From Elusimicrobiota bacterium (GTDB taxonomy: Bacteria > Elusimicrobiota > Elusimicrobia > 2-02-FULL-39-32), in NCBI GenBank assembly GCA_023249715.1, contig JAHFCA010000080.1, positions 1-6,764 on the forward strand: DNA of 6,764 nucleotides, read 5' to 3'. The translations under genes were made by a program, and so were the position numbers. Under the pieces are notes generated by a model that was given only the letters and a program-made list of their open reading frames with translations, was not told where the DNA came from and ran no database searches. Positions 1 through 6,009 of this stretch are shown one piece after another; positions within the stretch are counted from its first letter, which is position 1; the number at the start of each line of letters is the position of its first letter.

Positions 1-60
1 ATCGGTGCGATTTCAGAAATTCCTGCAAATATTCTATTGTGAAAGGGGTCCCCAATAACC
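1..60 (+). other. Probable tail of an unidentified upstream gene plus argB leader
   Basis: All three plus frames are open from the left edge. They close at TGA 40-42, TAA 56-58 and TAA 75-77, the last one inside argB. None of the short peptides resembles a family I know, so I cannot choose a frame. An argC or argJ end would make sense next to argB, but the residues do not support either. A purine-rich AAGGGG at 43-48 lies 12 nt before the argB ATG and may be a weak, over-spaced Shine-Dalgarno. I see no -10 hexamer close to the ATG, so argB is probably internal to an operon that begins outside the window. Confidence 0.3.
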
Positions 61-864
61 ATGCCAAAACAAAATAATTTTTTTTCTAAAAGCTGGGTCA
101 TTAAAGTGGGGGGAAGCCTGCTCGCTCGAGATCAATTTGCGGATTGGGTAAAAAGTGTCACCCAAGTAATGCGCCAACATCCCACGGTGCTGGTACACGG
201 CGGGGGTAAAGAAATTACTGAGTTGGGGGAAAAACTAGGGGTGAAAAGTCGTTTTGTGAGCGGGCGTAGATTTACCGATGATAAAATAATGTCCATTGTG
301 GAAATGGTGCTCTCGGGGAAGGTGAATCCTAGAATTGTGAGCCTCTTAAATTCTTTTGGAGTAAAAGCGGTTGGGTTAAGCGGTGTGGATGGAAAAATAG
401 TCCAGGCCGAACCCATTGCGGGACTGGGGCTAGTGGGAAAAATTAAAAAAATAGAAACTTCTTTTATTCAGTTGTTATTGGAAAAAAAGTACGTTCCCGT
501 ATTCGCTTCCTGTGCGGTGAACGGAAATGGGCAATCCCTCAACATCAATGCCGATGAAATGGCCTGCGCGCTGGCGAGCCGGATTCAGGCGGAAAATCTT
601 ATACTTTTTACCGACAAGCCCGGGATTTTAGATGATAGGGGCCAAACCATAGACCAAATTTCTCTCGAGGAATCGAAGAGGCTCATTCAAGAAGAAGTTA
701 TTACCGGAGGTATGATTCCCAAAGTAGAATCCGCTTTCCGGGCCTTAAAAGCAGGAGTAAAAACCATTTGGATTCTGGAGGGAAAACTTCCTTTAAAAGG
801 AGCGCGCGGCACTGTTTTTTCTCTTAAAGAATCTAAGGACGTAACCCATCCGTTTAAAAAATGA
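61..864 (+). CDS. argB: N-acetylglutamate kinase (ArgB)
   Basis: This cytoplasmic enzyme phosphorylates N-acetyl-L-glutamate with ATP, the second step of arginine biosynthesis. The 267 residues span one amino-acid-kinase fold. Visible family motifs are the nucleotide-binding KVGGS (K15-S19), VHGGGKEI (45-52), the substrate-site GRRFT (R70, matching the Arg of the usual GLRVT), VGLSGVDG near 103-110, NINAD (161-165) and GGMIPKVES with K221. These match the lysines, Asn and Asp known to hold substrate and ATP in the E. coli enzyme (258 aa). The N-terminal extension before the first strand is only about 12 residues, shorter than the extra helix of arginine-inhibited, hexameric ArgB enzymes. Feedback inhibition is therefore uncertain. 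A lysine-pathway LysZ is less likely, since no lysW/lysX neighbour is visible. The start is the first ATG and gives normal N-terminal spacing. The gene carries a T8 run at 78-85 and ends 9 nt before rph. Confidence 0.93.
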   Translation: MPKQNNFFSKSWVIKVGGSLLARDQFADWVKSVTQVMRQHPTVLVHGGGKEITELGEKLGVKSRFVSGRRFTDDKIMSIVEMVLSGKVNPRIVSLLNSFGVKAVGLSGVDGKIVQAEPIAGLGLVGKIKKIETSFIQLLLEKKYVPVFASCAVNGNGQSLNINADEMACALASRIQAENLILFTDKPGILDDRGQTIDQISLEESKRLIQEEVITGGMIPKVESAFRALKAGVKTIWILEGKLPLKGARGTVFSLKESKDVTHPFKK

Positions 865-866
865 GG
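863..866 (+). promoter_or_regulatory. Shine-Dalgarno of rph
   Basis: GAGG overlaps the argB TGA stop and sits 7 nt before the rph ATG. It fixes the rph start and suggests translational coupling to argB. It contrasts with the unit-leading genes further right, which have no such site. Confidence 0.6.
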
Positions 867-873
867 TCTGAGT

Positions 874-1572
874 ATGACACATAAAATTCGCCCTATAAAA
901 GTAATAAAAAATTATGTGCCGCACGCGGAAGGTTCCTGCTTGTTTTCTATGGGGAAAACCAAAGTTTTATGTGTGGCCACTGTGGAAGAAAAAAGGCCTC
1001 CCCACGCCGAAGAAAAAAATATTGGTTGGGTTACGGGAGAATATTCTATGTTGCCCCGCGCGGGCGAAAGAAGAACGCCGCGAGGCCGGGCCACCTCGGG
1101 AGGGAGATCTCAGGAAATTTCTCGTCTCATTGGGCGCTCTTTTAGATCGGTGGTAAATTTAGAAAAATTAGGAGCCCGCTCCATTATTTTAGATTGCGAT
1201 GTCATTCAGGCGGATGGGGGAACACGCACGGCCTCCATTAACGGTGGAATGATTGCGCTTGCCATGGCTTTAAAAAAACTCTATAAATCGGGCGCCATCG
1301 CGGAATGGCCTTTAAAAGATTTGGTGGCTGCGGTCAGCGTGGGGTTTGTAGAGGGTAAACCGGTTTTAGATTTGTGTTATGAAGAAGACCATGTGGCCCA
1401 AAGTGACATGAACTTTGTCATGACCTCTAAAGGAAAATTTGTGGAAATTCAGGGCACCGCGGAAACCACTCCCTTTTCCGAAAAAGAGTTCTATAAACTG
1501 ATGAATTTGGCCAAAAATGGGATTCGCAGTATCATTCAAATCCAAAAAAAAGCCCTGGGATCTCTCCCTTGA
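874..1572 (+). CDS. rph: Ribonuclease PH
   Basis: This phosphate-dependent 3'-5' exoribonuclease trims tRNA and rRNA 3' ends and releases nucleoside diphosphates. The family is a hexameric ring. Family motifs occur in order: RPI...AEGS (6-20), TKVLC (about 29-33), GWVTGEYSMLPR (about 50-61), the phosphate-binding GGR in SGGRSQEISRLIGR (about 75-88), DCDVIQADGGTRTASI with T117-R118, VAAVSVG, the acidic EED and SDMN with D178, and EIQGTAE. Compared with E. coli Rph (238 aa) it lacks about six N-terminal residues of the GR-containing leader. It also has a 2-residue deletion in the basic loop before GGR. No longer start is possible, because the argB stop codon is in the same frame 12 nt upstream. 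GAGG at 863-866, overlapping that stop, is a good ribosome site 7 nt before the ATG. The gene is co-transcribed with argB. Confidence 0.96.
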   Translation: MTHKIRPIKVIKNYVPHAEGSCLFSMGKTKVLCVATVEEKRPPHAEEKNIGWVTGEYSMLPRAGERRTPRGRATSGGRSQEISRLIGRSFRSVVNLEKLGARSIILDCDVIQADGGTRTASINGGMIALAMALKKLYKSGAIAEWPLKDLVAAVSVGFVEGKPVLDLCYEEDHVAQSDMNFVMTSKGKFVEIQGTAETTPFSEKEFYKLMNLAKNGIRSIIQIQKKALGSLP

Positions 1573-1597
1573 GAATTCAAGGAGCCTGTGTTACAAT
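1569..1597 (+). promoter_or_regulatory. Sigma70-type promoter for aconitase
   Basis: TTGAGA (1569-1574, 5/6 to the -35 consensus) and TACAAT (1592-1597, 5/6 to the -10 consensus) are separated by exactly 17 bp. A TG at 1589-1590 one base before the -10 makes it an extended -10. The -35 overlaps the rph stop codon (TGA 1570-1572). Transcription would start near 1603-1605, only about 8-10 nt before the aconitase ATG at 1613. No terminator lies between rph and this promoter, so read-through from argB-rph is also expected. This is a sequence match only, without experimental support. Confidence 0.65.
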
Positions 1598-1612
1598 AGA
1601 TTTATAAAACCT

Positions 1613-3895
1613 ATGAATATAGAAACAGATTCGACCTTAGTCTCTAACCTCTATTCCCGCATGGAAAAACAGCTCCCCATAGTACGGCAACGCTTAAAAA
1701 AACCCTTAACTTTAGCGGAAAAAGTCCTCTTTTCGCACCTGTCCGACCCCCAAAACCAAGAATTTAAGCGTGGAGAAGCTATTTTAAGTCTTCATCCCGA
1801 TCGGGTGGCCATGCAGGATGCTACCGCTCAAATGGCGCTGTTACAGTTTGCCCAAGCCCAAATTGAGAGAGTTTCTCTCCCTACTACGGTCCATTGCGAC
1901 CATCTTATTCGCGCCCATAGCGGCGCTCAAGCCGATATAGAGACCGCTATAAAAGAGAACAAAGAGGTGTACGATTTCTTAAGATCCACCTGCAATAAGC
2001 ACGGAATTGGATTTTGGATGCCCGGATCTGGAATTATTCACCAAGTTGTCTTAGAAAATTACGCATTTCCGGGGGGACTTTTAATTGGAACGGATTCTCA
2101 CACTCCTAACGCCGGTGGGTTAGGAATGGTTGCGGTGGGTGTAGGCGGAGCCGATGCCGTGGATGTCATGGTGGGGCTCTCCTGGGAAGTAAAGCACCCT
2201 AAACTCATTGGCGTCCATCTTACGGGTGAGTTAAAAGGCTGGGCTTCCCCTAAAGATATTATCCTTTACCTTTGTGGAATTTTAACAACCAAAGGGGGAA
2301 CGGATAAAATTATTGAATATTTCGGTCCGGGAACAGAATCCGTAAGCTGTACCGGCAAAGCCACTATTACCAATATGGGAGCAGAGCTGGGTGCGACTAC
2401 TTCCATTTTCCCTTATGATGCTCGCATGGAAAAATATTTAAGAGCCACCCAACGGGGGGATTTGGCCGATCTCGCGAACAAAAATAGAGAAAATTTAAAA
2501 GCTGACGATGAAGTTCTAAAGAGTCCCAAAGATTTTTACGATCAGATTATAGAAATAGATCTCTCGAGTTTAGAACCCTATGTGGTGGGGCCTCATACTC
2601 CCGATTTAGCCCGTCCCATTTCTAAGTTAGCCCAAGAGGTTAAAGAAAAAAATTACCCGGATAAAATTTCTGCTGCTTTAATTGGCAGTTGTACGAATTC
2701 TTCTTACGAAGATTTAACCCGGGCCGCCGATGTGGCTACGCAAGCTGCCGCTGCCCATGTAAAAGCTCCTATCCCTTTTTGGGTCTCCCCCGGCTCTGAA
2801 CAAATTTTTAAAACCATTCAACGAGACGGCCAACTCCAAGCCATTGAAGAAGTAGGGGGCAAAGTTTTGGCGAACGCTTGCGGCCCCTGCATAGGCCAAT
2901 GGAAAAGGGACGATGTAAAAGTGGGAGAGAAAAACAGTATTTTAACTTCTTTCAATAGAAATTTTCCTAAAAGAAATGATGGCAATGCGGAGACGCTCGC
3001 TTTTATTGCCAGCCCGGAAATTGTAGTGGCTCTTGGGTTAGCGGGCAGGTTAAGTTTTAATCCGTTGACGGACACTCTGGAAGGAGCGGACGGTAAAAAA
3101 GTTAAACTGAACTCTCCCCATAAGGCAGAGGAAATCCCTTCTCAAGGATTTGTTGCATCTCAAACAGGGTATTGCGCTCCCGCGGAAGATGGCAGCGCGG
3201 TCTCTATCGCAGTAGCCTCCGATAGCCAAAGATTGCAGCTCTTAAATCCCTTTCCCGCATGGGATGGAGAAGATTTTGTGGAGCTGCCGGTTCTGCTTAA
3301 AGCGAAGGGAAAATGCACAACCGATCACATTTCTCCGGCAGGGCCGTGGTTAAAATATAGGGGGCACCTGGATAAAATTAGCGACAATCTTTTTTTAGGC
3401 GCTATTAATGTTTTTAGCGAAGACGCAGGAAGCGGAAGCAATATTGTCTCACAAAAAAGGAATGCTCCGCTCAATAAAATTGCCCGGGAGTATAAAGAGT
3501 TAGGGTTGAAGTGGGTGGCGATCGGAGATGAAAATTATGGAGAAGGTTCCTCTCGGGAACATGCGGCCATGTCCCCGCGCCATTTAGGGGCAGCCGCTAT
3601 TATTGCGCGGAGTTTTGCGCGCATCCATGAAACCAATCTAAAAAAACAGGGCATTCTTCCTTTAACTTTTGTGGAACCTAAGGATTACGATAAAATTTTG
3701 GAAAGAGATTTAATCACCATTCCCAATTTAAAAGAGTTGGCTCCCGGTAAAATGCTCAGCGCTTGGCTATTGCACGAAGATGGCACCGAAGATGAAATTG
3801 CCCTGCGGCATAGTTTAACGCAGGAACAGATTGAATGGTTTAAAGCGGGATCCGCCCTCAACCTTTTAAAACAAAAGCAAACCATAAAAGCGTGA
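1613..3895 (+). CDS. acn: Aconitate hydratase, mitochondrial type
   Basis: This enzyme interconverts citrate and isocitrate through cis-aconitate in the TCA cycle, using a [4Fe-4S] cluster. The 760 residues follow mammalian mitochondrial aconitase closely along the whole length. PDRVAMQDATAQM includes Q68, HCDH has D96-H97 and GTDSHTPN has D161-S162. The cluster ligands are C360 (GSCTNSS) and C423/C426 (ACGPCIGQW), with the same 63- and 3-residue spacing as the pig enzyme. R449 and R454 lie in NRNFPKRND, followed by KCTTDHISPAGPW and YGEGSSREHA (S646-R648) in the C-terminal swivel domain. ATG 1613 is chosen because homology begins just after it. The open frame runs back to ATG 1517 inside rph, but those 32 residues match nothing. 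There is no targeting peptide. No Shine-Dalgarno precedes 1613, where a promoter predicts a very short leader. The stop overlaps the rdgB start. All catalytic residues I checked are present. Confidence 0.95.
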   Translation: MNIETDSTLVSNLYSRMEKQLPIVRQRLKKPLTLAEKVLFSHLSDPQNQEFKRGEAILSLHPDRVAMQDATAQMALLQFAQAQIERVSLPTTVHCDHLIRAHSGAQADIETAIKENKEVYDFLRSTCNKHGIGFWMPGSGIIHQVVLENYAFPGGLLIGTDSHTPNAGGLGMVAVGVGGADAVDVMVGLSWEVKHPKLIGVHLTGELKGWASPKDIILYLCGILTTKGGTDKIIEYFGPGTESVSCTGKATITNMGAELGATTSIFPYDARMEKYLRATQRGDLADLANKNRENLKADDEVLKSPKDFYDQIIEIDLSSLEPYVVGPHTPDLARPISKLAQEVKEKNYPDKISAALIGSCTNSSYEDLTRAADVATQAAAAHVKAPIPFWVSPGSEQIFKTIQRDGQLQAIEEVGGKVLANACGPCIGQWKRDDVKVGEKNSILTSFNRNFPKRNDGNAETLAFIASPEIVVALGLAGRLSFNPLTDTLEGADGKKVKLNSPHKAEEIPSQGFVASQTGYCAPAEDGSAVSIAVASDSQRLQLLNPFPAWDGEDFVELPVLLKAKGKCTTDHISPAGPWLKYRGHLDKISDNLFLGAINVFSEDAGSGSNIVSQKRNAPLNKIAREYKELGLKWVAIGDENYGEGSSREHAAMSPRHLGAAAIIARSFARIHETNLKKQGILPLTFVEPKDYDKILERDLITIPNLKELAPGKMLSAWLLHEDGTEDEIALRHSLTQEQIEWFKAGSALNLLKQKQTIKA

Positions 3896-4500
3896 AGGAA
3901 ATACTCATCGGAACTCACAACTGCCATAAAGCGAAGGAGATTGCGGATTTATTAGCCGGTCTTCCGTTACAAATTAGAACGTTAAACGATTTTCCTAATA
4001 TCCCCCCGGCCATAGAAGACGGCAAAACGTTAGAAGAAAATGCGCTTAAAAAAGCTCTGGGCTACGCAACAAAGTCTGGCTTGTTTACTATCGCGGATGA
4101 CACGGGTTTAGAAGTGAAAGCGTTACATGGAGCGCCGGGTGTCTATTCGGCTCGTTTTGCGGGAGAGGCTTGTAGTTATAAGGACAACAATAAAAAATTA
4201 ATTCAGCTTTTAGCCCAAGAATCCGATAGGTCTGCCACGTTTAGGTGTGTGATCGCCTGTATCGATCTACAAAAAAAATTTGAAAAGATGGTAGAAGGCA
4301 GAATAGAGGGGGTTATCCTTAAAGAATTAAAAGGAACTCAGGGGTTTGGTTACGACTCGGTTTTCTATGTGCCAAAGTGTAAAAAAACTTTTGCCGAGAT
4401 GTCTTTAGAAGAAAAAAATAGGGTGAGCCACCGGGCGCTCGCCGTGCAAAAATTAAAAGAGCTACTTTTAAAACAAATGGAGTTATGCCGCGTATCTTAG
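3892..4500 (+). CDS. rdgB: RdgB/HAM1-family XTP/dITP diphosphatase
   Basis: This cytoplasmic house-cleaning enzyme hydrolyses XTP, ITP and dITP to monophosphate plus pyrophosphate, keeping deaminated purines out of DNA and RNA. The 202 residues carry the family signature: TxNxxK as T8-N10-K13, EDGKTLEENALKKA (about 43-56), ADDTGLEV with the catalytic-site pair D69-D70, APGVYSARFAG, GTQGFGYDSVF, TFAEMSLEEKN and SHR (179-181), which contacts the base. Length is normal for the family. The start is GTG at 3892, overlapping the aconitase stop by four bases (GTGA). No good Shine-Dalgarno is visible, so translation is probably coupled to aconitase. The 3' end overlaps surE by 16 nt. An A8 run at 4271-4278 lies mid-gene without breaking the frame. 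Confidence 0.95.
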   Translation: MKEILIGTHNCHKAKEIADLLAGLPLQIRTLNDFPNIPPAIEDGKTLEENALKKALGYATKSGLFTIADDTGLEVKALHGAPGVYSARFAGEACSYKDNNKKLIQLLAQESDRSATFRCVIACIDLQKKFEKMVEGRIEGVILKELKGTQGFGYDSVFYVPKCKKTFAEMSLEEKNRVSHRALAVQKLKELLLKQMELCRVS

Positions 4501-5252
4501 TTTCTAACGATGATGGAATTTACGCCGAAGGCTTAAAGCCGTTGCTCGCCGCTTTGCGCCCTTTGGGAGAGGTGGTGGCTATTGTTCCCGATAACGAACG
4601 TTCGGCTGCCAGCCATTCTATTACTCTACATAAACCTTTCCGAGTGCAAGAAGTTCCTGTCGAAATAAATTCGAAAAAAATTATACATGTTTATATCACC
4701 AACGGAACTCCGGCCGATTGCGTAAAGTTTGGCATTCACGAATTTTTTAAGAATAAAAAAGTAGATTTGGTGATTGGCGGCATCAATAACGGCGCCAATT
4801 TGGGAGAAGACGCAATCTATTCTGGAACGGTGGCGGTGGCCAGGGAAAGCGCTATGCTTGGCATTCCCTCATTTTCTATTTCTGTTATTCGCGCTAAACG
4901 AGAGGATTATTTGCGAGCGGCCGCAGTGGCTCAGCGAGTGGCAAAATCTGTATTAAAGAAAAAGCTGCCTAGCCGAGTTTTCTTAAATATCAATGTCCCA
5001 CCGATGAATGGTAAAAAAATGGAAATTTTGGCTACTCGCTTAGGGCGTCGCATTTACGGCAACGAAATTCCTTCGGGCGTAGATCCCAGAGGGAACCCAT
5101 ACTATTGGTTAGCGGGCGTGATGCCCAAAGGAATTCCGGAGGGGGGAACGGATATCGCCATCGTAAAAGCCAAAAAAGTTTCCGTAACTCCGCTCACTAT
5201 CGATTCTACCTGCAGCTCTTTTCTCCCCGAACTTTCCCGTTGGAAATTTTAA
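4485..5252 (+). CDS. surE: SurE-type 5'/3'-nucleotidase
   Basis: This divalent-metal-dependent phosphatase dephosphorylates nucleoside monophosphates. SurE family members also show some exopolyphosphatase activity and are linked to stationary-phase survival. The protein is 255 residues and begins with the family hallmark ILVSNDDG. The metal ligands are D9-D10, S40 (in the NERSAASHSIT segment) and N101 (GGINNGANLG). Other motifs are TNGTPADCVKFG (about 72-83) and YSGTVAVARES. The ATG at 4485 lies inside rdgB (16-nt overlap) and gives the canonical N-terminus. The only Shine-Dalgarno-like bases, GGAG at 4479-4482, are too close (2 nt), so coupling to rdgB is likely. The usual gamma-proteobacterial partners pcm and nlpD are absent. 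Its TAA stop (5250-5252) is part of the left end of the palindrome that follows. Confidence 0.95.
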   Translation: MPRILVSNDDGIYAEGLKPLLAALRPLGEVVAIVPDNERSAASHSITLHKPFRVQEVPVEINSKKIIHVYITNGTPADCVKFGIHEFFKNKKVDLVIGGINNGANLGEDAIYSGTVAVARESAMLGIPSFSISVIRAKREDYLRAAAVAQRVAKSVLKKKLPSRVFLNINVPPMNGKKMEILATRLGRRIYGNEIPSGVDPRGNPYYWLAGVMPKGIPEGGTDIAIVKAKKVSVTPLTIDSTCSSFLPELSRWKF

Positions 5253-5416
5253 CCCGAATGATTCAGTTGGAGAGCGGAATTCGAATGAAAATATGGCATT
5301 TTTTCTTCACAAAAAAGTTCGAGAATAGTTTTAACTATTCTCTCACTTTTTTGTTTCGAAAAAAAAGCCATCTTTTCATTCTCGGTTCTCGCTTCCAACT
5401 GAATCATTCGGGTTAA
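5249..5416. repeat. 168-bp imperfect palindrome with 22-bp perfect ends (MITE-like or giant terminator)
   Basis: The ends 5249-5270 and 5395-5416 are perfect inverted copies over 22 bp, each beginning TTAACCCGAATG. Inside, the arms stay related to the centre, at roughly 80-85% match by hand alignment with a few 1-nt gaps. Shared blocks include GAATGAAAA, ATGGC, AAAAAAGT and GAGAATAGTT. The palindrome fills the whole gap between two convergent genes, and both stop codons (TAA 5250-5252 on plus, TAA 5415-5413 on minus) occupy mirror positions in the ends. Perfect ends, a less conserved interior, no coding capacity and possible TTAA target duplication suggest a small non-autonomous inverted-repeat element. 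A simple oversized bidirectional terminator is the main alternative. No second copy exists in the window. Confidence 0.8.
5311..5352. terminator. Bidirectional intrinsic terminator at the palindrome centre
   Basis: The hairpin stem GAGAATAGTT (5321-5330) pairs with AACTATTCTC (5333-5342). In RNA the top would open into a small T/A-rich loop. Below a 2x2 internal mismatch, AAAAAAGT (5311-5318) pairs with ACTTTTTT (5345-5352). Read from the left, the stem runs into T6; read from the right, it also runs into T6 on the other strand. It can therefore end both the aconitase-rdgB-surE and the Nudix transcripts. The stem is AT-rich, so its strength is uncertain, but the surrounding palindrome arms could extend it. 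Confidence 0.65.
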
Positions 5417-5967
5417 CTCTTATAAAATACGGAATAGGCGAGGATTCCAATGACGGTTTTGGAATCCCTAATTTTTCCTTGTTGAATTTTTTTAAGAACA
5501 TTGCCGAAGGTGTCTATTTTTACCCGCAGGAATTCATCTTCATCGGGGTGGCTTTTTCCCTGAATTAAATTTTCTGCCCAGTAGATGTGGATGACTTCCT
5601 GGGAAAAGGCGGGGGTGGGGCAATAGCTTAAGAGGGGGTGGTATTTTTTAGAAGAATATCCCGTCTCTTCCTTAAGTTCTCGAGATAAACATTTTAAAAG
5701 GGGTTCGTTCCCATCCAATTTTCCCGCGGGGAGTTCTTCTGTAATTTTGCGCACGGGATAACGAAACTGTTCTACGAGCACCAATCTGCATTTTAAAAGA
5801 GGAACTTTTTTAGGAGAATCCAAAAAAGGAAGAATGGCTACCGCTCCCGCGTGGGTAAGATATTCTCGAGAAGCGGTTTTCTTGTTGGGAAGTGTGACAA
5901 CGTCGCACTTAAATCCGGCGCCACTTCCCTGGTAGGTAAACCGATTCAATAAAAATTTTTCGATCAT
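5413..5967 (-). CDS. Nudix hydrolase, ADP-ribose pyrophosphatase type
   Basis: This enzyme is likely to cleave ADP-ribose (or a related nucleoside diphosphate sugar) to AMP and ribose 5-phosphate, in the cytoplasm. The protein has 184 residues. A perfect Nudix box (GX5EX7REUXEEXGU) runs from G82 to Y104, with the metal-binding RELKEE at 96-101. It is preceded by VEQFRYPV (65-72) and ELPAGK (78-83), both typical of ADP-ribose pyrophosphatases. It is followed by CPTPAFSQE, resembling the SPGF-S/C-x-E stretch of that group, and an acidic DEDE. E. coli NudF is somewhat longer (209 aa). The start is ATG 5965-5967, where homology begins. The frame stays open to an ATG at 6078, but that would run through the start of the divergent gene. 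There is no Shine-Dalgarno, and a -10 lies 7 nt before the ATG. Exact substrate is not provable from sequence. Confidence 0.9.
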   Translation of the reverse strand: MIEKFLLNRFTYQGSGAGFKCDVVTLPNKKTASREYLTHAGAVAILPFLDSPKKVPLLKCRLVLVEQFRYPVRKITEELPAGKLDGNEPLLKCLSRELKEETGYSSKKYHPLLSYCPTPAFSQEVIHIYWAENLIQGKSHPDEDEFLRVKIDTFGNVLKKIQQGKIRDSKTVIGILAYSVFYKS

Positions 5968-5974
5968 AGAAGAA

Positions 5975-5983
5975 ATTTTATCA
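5975..5983 (-). promoter_or_regulatory. Extended -10 of the Nudix gene
   Basis: On the minus strand TG-A-TAAAAT spans 5983 to 5975, a 5/6 match to TATAAT with the TGn extension. Exactly 7 nt separate it from the ATG at 5967, so transcription should begin at or beside the A of the start codon, giving a leaderless mRNA. No good -35 is present at 16-18 bp, which is usual for extended -10 promoters. Confidence 0.5.
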
Positions 5984-5991
5984 TAAAAATC

Positions 5992-6000
5992 TGATATATT
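5992..6000 (+). promoter_or_regulatory. Extended -10 of the GDPD gene
   Basis: TG-A-TATATT (5992-6000) is a 5/6 match to TATAAT with the TGn extension. It ends 9 nt before the ATG at 6010, so the predicted leader is about 0-3 nt. It is the mirror partner of the Nudix -10, 8 bp away. The region where its -35 would lie overlaps the Nudix -10, so the two promoters probably cannot be occupied together. Confidence 0.5.
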
Positions 6001-6009
6001 ATTAGAACG

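Noticed and set aside
1..42. Possible argC C-terminus upstream of argB
   Set aside because: Gene order would suit it, but none of the three frames ends in residues I can match to ArgC or another Arg enzyme.
45..53. GGGGTCCCC palindrome before argB
   Set aside because: Nine bases with a one-base centre cannot form an RNA hairpin and are too short to claim as an operator. It simply overlaps the weak ribosome-site-like AAGGGG.
1517..1612. Upstream in-frame ATG that would lengthen aconitase by 32 residues
   Set aside because: It lies inside rph, the extra residues match no aconitase, and a promoter is predicted at 1569-1597, downstream of that ATG.
1865..1879. GAGAGA / TCTCTC inverted repeat inside the aconitase gene
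   Set aside because: Only 6 bp with a 3-nt gap, fully within conserved coding sequence, no T-tract; chance or codon-driven.
5105..5416. Plus-strand open frame of 103 codons across the surE end and the palindrome
   Set aside because: It is out of frame with surE, its second half is palindrome sequence, and the residues look like no protein. It is a shadow frame.
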